Below, in pieces: positions 46,275-57,116 of a stretch of 64,000 nt of DNA (positions are counted from its first letter, which is position 1; every line of letters begins with the position of its first letter). The notes beneath the pieces were generated by a model that saw nothing but the letters and a program-made list of their open reading frames with translations, had not been told where the DNA came from and made no database searches. The translations under genes were made by a program, and so were the position numbers. The DNA comes from Cyanidiococcus yangmingshanensis (Eukaryota > Rhodophyta > Bangiophyceae > Cyanidiales > Cyanidiaceae): NCBI GenBank assembly GCA_013995675.1, contig VWRR01000004.1, positions 1-64,000 of the forward strand, in the 5' to 3' direction.

Positions 46275-47273
46275 TTACTGTTGGAGCGTCCCGAAGACGA
46301 CGTCAAGAACAGGCACGCTTATGCCAAAGTTCGCACTCGGTGCCTTGAAATGGTGGATCATGTGCCGCCGTTTCTGTGCTGCTAGAAATCCCGTTGGCGG
46401 TGTTCCATAATGGACCAGAAAATGAGTCATATCATACGCAAGGTATCCGATTCCAAAGCCAAACAGGAAACAGAGACCCGGCACAAGACCAAAGAGCCGT
46501 GGCGCACCCAGCCAAACGGGCATAGAGACCAGCACTGCCGGAATTGGCGGGAACACCAACCGATCATAATCCATCGGGGCCAAATGATGATGACCGTGGA
46601 TGAGGAAATGGAACACGTTACCCCAGTACGAGCGCGTTCGGAAATGAAACACATAACGGTGCAGTAAATATTCAAAAAACATCCAAAAAATGTACCCCAA
46701 GCTCACAAATGGAACGAACGTCCGCCCGAAGGAGCACCCTAGCCGAGTGAAGACCAACCAAAGACCGCCAAAGAGTATGGGTAACCAGAACGCCAGCGGC
46801 ACATACCAAGGACACTTGGTGAGGGACTCGAGCCACTCGTTCGCAAAAAGGGCAACATGATGGTCACTCGAGGGAAACGCATGGACCCAGCGATCGTACT
46901 TGTCGCCAAGTCGACCAATCTGGTCCAGCAGAGGCTTGGTAAAGTCCACAAGCGGCCTTCCATGCTCATCGAGCGTTCCGTCCAACGCCACCGCCTCGTT
47001 CGGTGAAAGATCCGCGTCTGCCAAGGGACCCACATAATATTGTTGCAGAATTCGGTACGCAGCTTTCGAATGTTCATGACTACCCTGCTCCACACCTTCC
47101 ATAAGCGCCGTAACGTCCTCGCCCAGGTGCTTACGAAGCACCGCCTCGCCGCCAGGGTGATAGCGCAGGAAGCCGGTTACGTCGTAGACTCCACCACGTA
47201 CAATGACCCAACCGTCATGCTCATGGTTATGTGCTCGAACGACGCGTCGAGTCAATATATACTGTTCCGGCAT
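46275..47273 (-). CDS. FA2H: Fatty acid 2-hydroxylase with N-terminal cytochrome b5 domain
   Basis: ER di-iron enzyme that adds a 2-hydroxyl to fatty acids, mostly for sphingolipids (yeast Scs7, human FA2H). 332 residues from the ATG at 47,273; the frame extends upstream without an ATG. The cytochrome b5 domain (about 10-85) has the heme motif YHPGG and a second histidine in SHEHSK. Membrane segments follow (WYVPLAFWLPILFGGLW and onward), interleaved with the histidine clusters LLHRYVFH, HGHHHLAPMDYDR, HFLVHYG and RRHMIHHF that bind the two metal ions. All expected histidine boxes are present and the frame is intact. The neighbours are an ALDH3-type dehydrogenase and a ThDP enzyme, so its product might also enter alpha-oxidation. 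Confidence 0.95.
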   Translation of the reverse strand: MPEQYILTRRVVRAHNHEHDGWVIVRGGVYDVTGFLRYHPGGEAVLRKHLGEDVTALMEGVEQGSHEHSKAAYRILQQYYVGPLADADLSPNEAVALDGTLDEHGRPLVDFTKPLLDQIGRLGDKYDRWVHAFPSSDHHVALFANEWLESLTKCPWYVPLAFWLPILFGGLWLVFTRLGCSFGRTFVPFVSLGYIFWMFFEYLLHRYVFHFRTRSYWGNVFHFLIHGHHHLAPMDYDRLVFPPIPAVLVSMPVWLGAPRLFGLVPGLCFLFGFGIGYLAYDMTHFLVHYGTPPTGFLAAQKRRHMIHHFKAPSANFGISVPVLDVVFGTLQQ

Positions 47274-48666
47274 GAAAACCAGACTTGCAGCGTCAAGTAA
47301 AACTCGTCGCGCACCTGCGGACAGTTTCGGACACGACACGACGAGAAGCTACGCGTATAAGAAGGCGCGGACGGTCGCACCGACCCGGATGCGCGCCCGG
47401 TCACACCGCGACACGCAGCAGCAGGCGACACGTGGTGGCGCCCGCCCCAGCAGCGAGCCCGTGGCGGTAACGGCGTCACGGCCGCCGATGGACCCGCACC
47501 GAGACAGCGTTCGTCGGGACGCCGGCGCGCCGACCCAGGGATAACGGCGAGCGGAACCAATGCGGTACGCATCACGAAGCGTCTGCCTTGTCCCTAAAAG
47601 TACATTGAAGGACATGGCCGTCCCATTCCATCGCTATATAGCCTGAAAAGCAGCCTTGGTCATCTATCAGTTTCCCAGAAGTAATGCGTGTCTTCTGATT
47701 GCGCTCGGGGGTGCAGGCCGCTGCCTGGAAGGAATTCTAGGCATTGCGCTCGACTGCAGGTACTGCTCACGCCACCGTGCTAGCGGGACGCATCGAGTGC
47801 TCCAAAACGCGGTCTACGTAAGCTTTCCGAACCGGGCGAGGCGAGCAATCGAGCAGCTTGAAGGGAACACCCTCAGCAGCATATCAGATGGAGACAACGC
47901 ACTTGCGTCGACAGAGTTGCCAGACCGCGAACCATGGCGTTTTTGTCTGCTTGTGCTCGTCGCCATACGGGGCGCCTTTCTGCCTGTCTTGGCAACGTCG
48001 AACATCGCTGGTTACGAAGCTAGCACGATGCTGGCACGATGCTGGCACGATGCTGCTCGGTCGTGAACCGACTCGCGCCATGACGTGAATGGGAACGAGG
48101 CGTCTCGTCTCTGGGTGTAGGCATTGGAGGCGTTGTGGTTTACAGCTACTGATTGCGAGAGAAACTGCGAGCCGGCCTCTATGCGCAATTCTGAGCTTAC
48201 ACCATTGGCGTCGAATTGGCCACGTTGATCGTGACCCAGTGTCTGTGCTCGGTTATCCGGCATTCCGAATAAAGTCTAAAACGTTTGCGGGCATACGCGT
48301 CGACAATGGTGCGGCGACAGCGAGCCAGACCACGCTGCACGGTGCCCACAACTGACGATGGTCTCACGAGTCGAGCCGCCAACAAACCCCCAATGATTGC
48401 GTCCCTGTCGACTGGCGGCGATGCCTAAGTGCAGCGCTCGGAACGAGACACGTCGGGATGCCCTCCAGAGGGCACCATGGCCCTGCAACCGCTTGAAATC
48501 ACGGACTGCGCATCCATAGAAACCGAGTTTCGACGTCCAATGACCGCCAGCCTGCTAGATATGTCCTCTCAAACTGCGCAACCCATTCGAAGCATGGGAC
48601 GGTTCAATGGATTTGGCGCTGAAACACAGGTCTCCCGAGGTGCGCTCCATCCAACGACCAGCCGTT
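47274..48666. other. Intergenic region
   Basis: 1.4 kb. Very GC-rich and CpG-rich at about 47,360-47,540, just upstream of the hydroxylase. A TATA-like CTATATAG lies near 47,633, and a triple AGCACGATGCTGG-type 13-mer at 48,021-48,055. No gene is supported. Confidence 0.5.
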
Positions 48667-50287
48667 TCAGGTCGCGCCACCTGGATTTGGGAGAGAGACG
48701 AGACCACGTAAACGCCTTATCTTGCGATCGTTCAGTGGATGATATCGGTCAGTCGCAATGGTCTCCATCCAAAGCGGCTTGTGCAAAAAGCTCTTCAGGT
48801 GCGAGAAGGCATCGAAACCGGCCTGACCTTTTGATTTTCCCATTCCAGACGACGCCACGCCACCAAAGGGGAGCCCAGGTGAGACGACCTGACCAAGCAG
48901 GTCATTCACCACGAGCGATCCAGAGGTCGTTTCCCGTTCAAAGCGCCTGATTACTGTATGATCATTGGACATGAGGTAGAGCGTTAAGGGCGGTGGCAGT
49001 GCGCGTATGATCGAAAGCGCCTGTTCAACGCCCGCACACGATTGCAGTAGTGGTAAAATCGGTCCGAATATTTCCTCCATCATGACGGCATCATCCAAGG
49101 CCACCTCACGAATGAGCGTTGGATGCACGAAACGATCTGACTCGCGGTGTTCACCACCGAATACAATCTTGCCTTTGGTACGCTTCAGCAGATCTGCGAG
49201 CCGGCAGGTATGCGCCGCGTTCACGATACGAGGATAGTGCTCACTGCGTTCCACAGGAAGTGCCATAGAAGCCTTCAATTGATTGGCGTAACTGCTCTAT
49301 GAAAAAAGCTTCCTGGCCAGCGCTCGCACCGCACATGAGCACATAATCTGGTGCGATGCACGTCTGACCAGCATTAAGAAACTTGGCCCAAGCAGTCATG
49401 CGCGCGACTCGACCCAAGTCTCGTTCGGTCAACGAAGTAGCGTCAATGACTAGCGGATTCTTTCCACCAAGTTCCAGGATACATGGGATCAACTGCTGCG
49501 CACAAGCGAGCGCTATCTGACGACCGATCCGCCACCCACCTGTAAAGTGAACGACATCCCAGGGACGAGCCTGTGCCCACGCCTGAAAAGAAACGTCTTC
49601 GTGTGTCTCCGTCTGAAAAGTCAGCAGCTGCTGCGCAACCGATGCATCGCCAAGCACCACGCGGATACAGTCGCGATCCAAATAAGTATGCACGAGATCC
49701 GCCAACAATTTCGCGGTCGCAGGTGCATGCTCACTCGGTTTCACAACGACGCAGTTGCCGGCAGCAATCGCACTCGTCATGTGCCAGACTGGCAGCAGCA
49801 ATGGATAATTCCAAGCGGTGATGATCAGGGCCACACCAAGCGGCTCAGGCACGACATAGCGCCTCTCCAGGACTGTCGCGAGTGCCGCGCCTCCATAGCC
49901 ACCGACTGGTTGCAGTCCACCGAGTGCTCGAGGCAACAGCGCCCGCCAAACTCTGCGCAACCAGTATGCAGGAGCCATATACCAAGGCGTTACAACCGGC
50001 TCAATGACGCGCGGTGCAGCCCATAGTGTGAAACTTTGAAGCGTCAGCGTAATCTCCAGCAGCGCCGGCTCCAGCTCGGTAAGCTTGCTCTCCGCCGCAC
50101 TCTTCCCGAGATCTGACGCTAGTGCCTCAACAATCGCTTCCTCTTGTTCAGCAATTGCACGCTGCAGTGCAATGAGCTGCCGACGACGCCAGGTTTGCGA
50201 GCGCGTGACGCCGCTCTGAAAGCGCATCCGCAGCTGTGCACCCAACGTACTTGTCTCTGTAGGCCCTATGGCTGCTGGAACGCGCAT
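48667..50287 (-). CDS. Aldehyde dehydrogenase, ALDH3/fatty aldehyde type
   Basis: NAD(P)-dependent oxidation of aldehydes to acids; ALDH3 members typically act on fatty aldehydes and are membrane-associated. About 539 residues from the ATG at 50,287. Motifs: EPLGVALIITAWNYPLLL (cofactor fold), VVVKPSEHAP, FTGGWRIGR, the catalytic glutamate in ELGGKNPLVID, the catalytic cysteine in NAGQTCIAPDYVL, then EEIFGPILPL and LPFGGVASSGMGKSKG. An extra base near 49,255 shifts the frame between the cysteine and the C-terminal oligomerisation region; the motifs continue in order, so one gene is called. Divergent from the ThDP enzyme gene, 597 bp apart, which allows a shared promoter. The substrate is inferred from family and neighbours. 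Confidence 0.88.
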
Positions 50288-50884
50288 TCCAATCAAAGAA
50301 TATCTTGATTCATTGAGTGAAAAAAGCCTAATGAACCTTGTGCACTAAAAACGGGGCATCAGAGGGCATGACATACGTACGACTGTGTCTGGAAACAACT
50401 CCGAGCCTTCACAGAAGTTGGCTCGATGGCCAGCAGCGCGAGTGGCCAAAACGGCGCCTTCCAGACGATCTCGACAAAACGGTTGTGGCTGTTCTGCACG
50501 GAGCACCGAGAAGCGTCTCGTGTGGCTCCTCGATCCTTGACCGAGCATAGAACGTTCCTTTTGCTTTGTTGATCTCAGTTCATTGTTGATAGTTTGGGAG
50601 AAAAAGAAGGTGATTTAGCGTTTGAAGTGCTGTGATCCTGCCATTAAGGGGTATTGCTCGTTCGATTGGGTCTCTTCGATTGGCTTGATCGCTGGTCGCT
50701 ATCTGTTCAGCGAACGTGTTGGCGCTCGGATCGTCCTTTAGAGGAGGAATTTAGAGAAGTTGCATCAAGAAAAAAACACTGGTGTGAGCTGTCTCTACTG
50801 AACGCTAGATTGAGAGGAGGGTCTCTTTCTGAATCAACACAAGGGCGGCGGCATAGCGATCTCGAACAGGAGGCTTCGGTATCA
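50288..50884. promoter_or_regulatory. Head-to-head spacer, ALDH and ThDP enzyme genes
   Basis: 597 bp between the two ATGs, with no frame of note. A shared bidirectional promoter is likely from the layout, but no recognisable element was found. Confidence 0.45.
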
Positions 50885-53800
50885 ATGTCGACCGACGCGA
50901 GCAGATCGTACACGATCGCGCATCTCATTGCAGGATCGTTTGGCATCCGCGGGTGTTGAAATCGTCTTTGGCGGTCATGGCGCCGCTGCGAGTCCGCTCA
51001 TTGCAGCGATTGTTCAACACCCTCGTCTGCACTGGGTGCTCGTTCCGCAACTGAGACGGCTGCTCCATTTGCTGCCTCCGCCTACGCCAAGTACTATCGC
51101 AAACTTGGTGTCTGTGTCACTACCTCCGGTCCAGGAGCGGCATACACCGTGTGTGGTATGGTTGATGCGCTCGGTGACTCAGTACCGGTCCTGTTGCTCA
51201 GCGGGCTCGTCTCTCGCAGCAGCATCGGCCACGAAGGATTCCAGGACACGCGAACAGCGCAGTTGATGCACGGTGCTGGTATACAGTTTGCGAAGGCACC
51301 CATGACCGCCGATCGCTTTCTGTCGCTGTTGGATTCAGCCATTCGCTTTGCGCTGGAACGTAGCACGCCTGCTCACTTGGCGATCCCCGTTGATGTTCAG
51401 ACTTCGCCTTCAGATGAGGGTGAGGTCGCACGAGTACCGTTACAGTGCGCCGTGGTGCCACGCTGCGCTTCCGAGTCAGTGGAGTATGCGATGCGTCTCT
51501 TGCTTGGCAGCCGCGTTGTCATACTTTGCGGTCTGCGAGCTGCCCAGGCGAACTGTTCCGCCACGATCCTTGAACTCGCAGAGGTATTGAGTGCACCTTT
51601 GGTTACGACGCTGGATGCGAAAGGCGCTATCGATGAGCATCATCCGTTGGCGCTTGGTGTAGATGGCATTTTCGGGAACCCTGGGATGGCAGCTCCACGA
51701 GCGCTTGTCAGTACAGCGGAGATCATCTTGGCAATTGGTGTCGACCGCTGTGACCCTGTCGTTCTGGATGCCAGTGGTCAGCAACGCGTTCGCATTGTCG
51801 GCGTCGATGATACGCTTGCCACCCGCCTACAGGTCTACTATCGAGTCGAGTGTATGCTCATTGATCCAAGCCTGGAGATTGTTCTGAGCTCATTGGCAGG
51901 GCATGTACGTCAAGAGCTCTCCTCGCGACCTGTGGAGCGTAATGGAGATCGGCCTCTGGACTACTCGAGTCGCCTATGGAAATATTTTCTTCAAGGCGAG
52001 TGGCAAGGACACGCGCCCAAAGCTCCGCTGTCACCACGTCGTGCCTCGGTGTTGACCAAAACTCCGCACGCAATGGTCACGGGACGTCGCTCGCTGCTCG
52101 ACGCTGAGCCAAGCCAGAGCGAGGGAGATGACGAAGAGCGGGGCTATTGTCATCCGCGCCACCTCCTCACGCGTCTGTCGGCAAAACTGCGTCCTAACGA
52201 TGTCGTGATCGTCGACATTGGCGATGTAACCATTTGGGCAGGTCTTTGCCTCTGTTTCGATGGCCAAGGAGCCCGGCTGCTCTCCAGCATCAACATGGGA
52301 AGTATGGGCTATGCGGTCCCTGCAGCTGTGGCAATGGGTGTTGCCTTCAAAAAGCGCAACTGCGGCGGCCGCGTCTACCTCATCACAGGTGATGGTGGCT
52401 TGGAAATGGCCCAGCAGGAGCTCGGCACTGCACTGCAGCAGGGACTCGAAAACCTGGTTGTGGTTGTGTTGCGCAATGGGGTGCTCGGGCGCGTTCGGTT
52501 CGGAAACACGGGTGTCGCTGGTGATGAAATCGTGCTACCAGACCTCGAAACTCTAGCACAAGCGTACGGAATGGGATTTGCTCGGGTTCAGCGTCCAAGC
52601 GACGCTGCTGTCGCTATTGATGCCGCACTGGGGGCCAGTGACATGCCTCCGCAGCGCTCCTTTCTGATTGACCTGGTTGAGAGCCCCGAGCTCAAAGCAG
52701 AATACGCCACCGTTGAAAGCACTCGAGTTCCAGTTATGCGAGCCGTAGCTGAGTACTTACCCACCGAAGCGCTCACTGCGACTGATATGGAGCTCCTGAG
52801 CATCTTCGACCTCGACGGAGACGGGCTCATCTCCCCTGAGGAGATGCAAGCTGCAAGACGAGTGTTTGATACGTTCGTGATGGAATTCAAGCGCAGTCAT
52901 CAATCGATCGACAAAGCAGTGGAGAGCAAGGATATACCCATCTCTGATGCTGTGCTGACAGCTCAAGATCGAGAACATCTTCTCCATCTCCTCCGTAGTG
53001 GTGACTTTTTCGGTTGTGTTGCTTCCCAAAAGCTTTTGGTGGAACCACTCAAATCCCCTGCAAATGCGGACCAAGGCTCCGTACAAGTTTACAACCTGCA
53101 TCCGTATGCAAGGCATCCACCAGGAACGCGAGCTCGTGCACTAGGCTCGGTGCGGGACCTCATCGAGGGTACCATACCATCTGTCGAGGCTCTGGCACAA
53201 TTTCCCATTGAAGCATCAGACTACATTGCCGGCTTCGAATTGGGTACCGTCGACGGTCGCCCACCCGAAACAATGGGCGAAGCAGTGGTCATTAACGGAA
53301 CAGCGTTCTGCACCTTGACTGGGGATCCCGCAACCGCAACAAACGAGCGAGCGGCGACAAGGGAGAGCGCCAGCGAGCTGCAAGCCGCGAGCGGAGGAGG
53401 TGCGGAGGCAACAGACCGCGAGTACTACCGGACAGTGAGTGGCCACCGCTTGTCAAGTATCGCGTTTCTGGGTATCCCCCAGGGCGCAGTACCTGACTTT
53501 TATGTCTCTTACGAGGCCTCCGACAGCAATCGACGTGCAGTCCTCAGCGGCGCTGGAGCGGAAACGAACCGAATGCAATCGGGCCTGCTCTGGTCTCGCC
53601 TTCTGAACGATCTCTTCCTGCGGATTGGGACGACGAATCCCATCTTCTTCTACGGAACGGCCATGTTCTCGCACTTTTCATCGACAGCAATCTCTCATGC
53701 ACCCGTCTTTAACGAGAACGTCATTACAAACCGGAGCAAGTATTATCGCGAGCCGAATATGGTAAGCAAAAACCAACCGGCGGTCGTGGTCGGCCTCATC

Positions 53801-53962
53801 AGCCTCACCGAGGGCATCGAGGACGACGCTTTCCGAAAGACCATGGATGCCCATCTCTATCGAGGTTACTTTCGACTCTACCAGGATCAAGACGACGCTG
53901 GTGCAGAGCCAGCATCCCCGGGCAGACCCACCAGGACGCCACCGAAGATGATGGCACTTTGA
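50885..53962 (+). CDS. ThDP-dependent enzyme fused to EF-hand and unknown C-terminal domain
   Basis: About 1,020 residues. The first 600 form a complete thiamine-diphosphate enzyme of the acetolactate synthase/2-hydroxyacyl-CoA lyase superfamily: GVEIVFGGHG, the cofactor-activating glutamate in ATETAAPFAASAYAK (codon 51,053), TTSGPGAAYTVCGMVDAL, a central domain, and the diphosphate-binding ITGDGGLEMAQQELGTA ending in VVVLRNGVLG (52,385-52,490). A perfect EF-hand loop, DLDGDGLISPEE, lies at 52,808-52,843. A C-terminal region of about 350 residues follows that I do not recognise, with phrases such as YNLHPYARHPPG, IAGFELGTVDGR and IFFYGTAMFSHFSS. The start ATG at 50,885 is reached through two frame changes (near 50,931 and 51,046). 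The reaction is uncertain: lyase, carboligase or oxalyl-CoA-type. Calcium control is inferred from the EF-hand. Confidence 0.8.
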
Positions 53963-55008
53963 GCCATGAACGGCGGATCATTGCACTGCAACGCATCCGC
54001 GAGGAACTGCAACGCCATCCGTCCCTACTTCTTTCGCATACGCATGCCCTTGCTTTGCGACACGGTGTGCAGCATCTTGCAGACGTCCGTCCAGACACGG
54101 TGATGCGGGCAGTGCACTTGTTGTCGGACTCGAGGGTGACAAGCGTCCAACTCTCCGTTCATGTCCTGCGAGGAATAGAGACGCTCGAAAGCAACTTGTC
54201 AAAAAGACCGTAAGTTGAATCGATCTGAAACGCGTACAAACGCACAATAGTGAGCAGCGATTGCACTGCCTACGGTAAAAGGTCTGTTTTCATGACGGCC
54301 AAGTATCCTGGGTATCTGGCCGACCCTGTGTACCGCCATAGAGGATCCAAAACGAATGGTATTCCACGACATCAGCGACTGTTCTTTTTGCCGTGACGCA
54401 CAGATCTGGTGGTGTCTCCAAGTACAGCAGGCGTTAGCGAGAACTGAACATGTTCGAACATACATCCAGAAGCATGACGAGAGGTATCTGGTCATTTGGA
54501 TCGTCGCAGATCAAGCCTTTGGTCTGTTTTTGGGGCCCTAAATACACTTCTTTGGAGGAGTCATCGATGACGAGACCGCGGGAGAGATCAAAGACCGATC
54601 ATGAGCGTCGGACCAGGAGCGGTAGCGTCTGCATGAATGTCGACCGAGACCAGCAAGTTCGGTTGGAGAGCGGCAGCCCCAGCGCTTTTGAACAGTATTC
54701 GCTCAGCTGATCAGTAGGGACAGACTGCCGGGGAACTGACATACGTCGAGACCAGACTCGAAAATATCAGAGTCATCGAGTTGCTTCTCAGCGATATGGG
54801 ACACGGTATTCCTGATAGGACCCAAATTGGCTGGATTGCATTGTCTCAGCGAACATAGTCCATGGTTGTTGTTGTTGTTGTTGTTGTTGTTCGTTGAGTC
54901 GCGACTCGTTGGGGTCTCACCGCACTTGCACCGACACACGAGTGTCCACGACGACCGAAAACGAGTGCGTTTTCAAAGCAAGTGGTTCAGGAATCGGCCA
55001 AAGCCACA
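53963..55008. other. Intergenic region
   Basis: 1.05 kb with no convincing gene. A frame of 84 codons beginning next to the ThDP gene stop lacks an ATG. A (GTT)9 microsatellite lies at 54,865-54,891, about 120 bp before the Sm gene. Confidence 0.5.
54865..54891. repeat. (GTT)9 microsatellite
   Basis: Nine perfect GTT units in the probable promoter of the Sm-protein gene. Confidence 0.95.
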
Positions 55009-55323
55009 ATGCTCGTGGTGATGGCTACAGACGGAGTCGATACAGAGAGCCTGGAAGAGCTCCTTTTCCAGCGCGTTCGGGTGCAGCTGAATGCGAACCG
55101 AGAAATCGAAGGGAAACTTATAGGCTTTGATCGTTTCGCAAATATGGTCCTAACGGAGACTCGGGACTGTAAAACCGGGGCCTACTTGCAACAGGTCTGG
55201 GTACGAGGCAACGGTGTTGTTGCGCTGGAACTCGTAGAGGTAGACGCGACTGCTGGTGTTCGACCAGCTGCGGGACGAGGTCCTTCCACGGCTCCAGCGC
55301 TTGCTCGTGCGAGCTCTTCCTGA
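55009..55323 (+). CDS. Sm/LSm-fold protein, probably SmG-like
   Basis: Small RNA-binding subunit that forms seven-membered rings on snRNAs or on U6/mRNA ends. 104 residues from the ATG at 55,009. Sm1 motif: LFQRVRVQLNANREIEGKL followed by IGFDRFANMVLTET; Sm2 motif: VWVRGNGVVALELVE. The RGN signature with the GFD.F.N core is most like SmG, with LSm7 the alternative. The C-terminal 25 residues are Ala/Pro/Ser-rich and overlap, on the opposite strand, the 3' end of the CtpA gene by 142 bp (55,182-55,323). The frame is intact. Confidence 0.8.
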   Translation: MLVVMATDGVDTESLEELLFQRVRVQLNANREIEGKLIGFDRFANMVLTETRDCKTGAYLQQVWVRGNGVVALELVEVDATAGVRPAAGRGPSTAPALARASSS

Positions 55324-57116
55324 GTGAACTGAACCGCCTGAGCGATACAGGCGTCAGGTGCACGTTGTTTTTCCAGCTGCTCGAAAGGTCGTGGGGCATC
55401 GGTACAGATGAGCGACGGAACAAGTCCAACGTGGTCAGCGATTCGTTCGTGTTGTGGACCCAGGTACTCACCTACGGTCAGGACGATGGCAGAGCCATCA
55501 ACGAGTGGGAAATAGTGTTGAATGCGGGCCTTACCGAAAGTTGGTGTGCCGATCAGTAACGCTCGCTGATGGTCGCGAAGCGCTACTGCAAGCACCTCGC
55601 TGCTCGAGGCCGAGGCTCGATTCACGAGGACCACAAGAGGTCCTTCGTATGCCGGGTAGCGGGTCCCTGTTGCGGTCGGAATCGTGTAGGCGTCGGACCA
55701 GCCATCCCATTGGTCTCGCACTCGGTGGATGCGCTCGAACCCCCGACTATCTACTGTATAGACGAGGACAGCATCAGGGTTCGCGATCAAGGCAGAGGCC
55801 ATCAACATAGCCTCCTGGAAAACACCGCCTCGACAGTTGCGTAGGTCCAGAATCACACCTTTTGCTGCTGGGCGATCTCGAGGATGGGTGAATGTTTGTA
55901 TCGCTCGAAAGAAGATATCCGTCGCGCTAGCGTTGAAGCTGTGTATGCGGATATAGCCCATCGATGGCTCGCTGGGTAGGAAACCGTACACGGCTGGGGC
56001 AACAGTAGAGGGGCCTCCTCGTCAGCACATAGTGTCCGTACGATTTGCTGTGTTGGCATCGATGATGATGAGACCAAGGAGACCTTTGATTCCGCACTCG
56101 GAAGCGCTAGTGGCTGTCGAACGGTGAGACGAACGCGAGTGCCGGGAGGACCTCGCAACAAGGCCAGCGCCTCATCGGGTGTGATCGGAATAGCATTGGA
56201 AGACGAAGGTTCCAGTGCAAGATCATCAATCATTACGAGCTCATCACCAGGGTTGATCCCTGCTTCTTCAGCCGATGACTCGGGTACAACTGGCGAGGAC
56301 ACGAAGCGCTCCATGTCCATGCCGGGAACGTTCGGGTACGATGCCCACACCGCTTATCTTTCTCGCGTGCCGATATGGGTGCAGCTCGGCATCGAGCTCG
56401 TCGGGCTCAAGAAAGCGAGAATAGGGATCGTTTAGCTCTCCGAGCCGGACCCGAATTGCATCATACGTTGAGGCACGGGTCTGCAGTGAGCAACCCCAGG
56501 GTATTGCCGACATCCTAGCGACTGAGGGTCGATGCTCCAAGTTGAAATCCAGCGAAGCAGCATGCGTTGGTCGATTCGGTTCGTAATGAAGATTGGTCAT
56601 GATATCTACGGCCTGATCCCAGAGCATTCGATAGCGCTCGGCCGACAAGGTGTCACTTGCGAGCGACACTTTCAACTCGAATGGACTGAGGGTCACCGCA
56701 GCTGCACCCGTAGCCATGAGCGCACACAGACCTGCCGCCACCACGAATGAGAAGACCCGAGTTAAGTGCAACCTCGATTTGGCGGCATCACTGAAAGTGG
56801 GTTGGTCGCTGTCAGAAGGAGGTCGCGCTGTTCTTCAGCCCGGGATAGCAACCTGCTTGAGCGTTGGAGTCCGCTCAGACAGGGGTGTACTCGAAGAAGA
56901 CGCTTTTGAAGATGGGACGTCCTCCGAGAACACTCGACACAGCTCACGTACGATCCTTTCAGGTATACTTTTCTTGGATAAACGAGTCTCAAACTGTGTA
57001 CATGAAAAGCCCAAGGTGCTGCTACCCCGGAAGAGCGTTTCGCTGTGAGCCGAACAGCTAACAACAAACAAGACTTGGTTCGGAGCGTTCTGGAAAGAGA
57101 CCAAGACCGGGACCAT
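55182..57116 (-). CDS. ctpA: Carboxyl-terminal processing protease (CtpA-like, S41), probably thylakoid lumen
   Basis: Serine/lysine-dyad protease; the lumenal family member matures the D1 protein of photosystem II. About 640 residues. N-terminal targeting region, then a lumenal-type signal FVVAAGLCALMATGAAA; NDPYSRFLEPDEL; a PDZ domain (SSAEEAGINPGDELVMIDD); GYIRIHSF; KGVILDLRNCRGG; the catalytic serine in NRASASSSEVLAVAL and lysine in GTPTFGKARIQ; ends near DACIAQAVQF. The protein changes frame near 56,325 and again near 56,000. Upstream, a TGA at 56,835-56,837 interrupts the same frame that leads back to the ATG at 57,116. As all catalytic parts are present, errors are likelier than decay. 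The 3' end runs into the Sm gene antisense. Exact N-terminus uncertain. Confidence 0.85.

Noticed and set aside
47656-48066. 136-codon frame on the plus strand with a hydrophobic middle
   Set aside because: It does not start with ATG, has no internal ATG before its last quarter, and ends in a triple 13-bp repeat.
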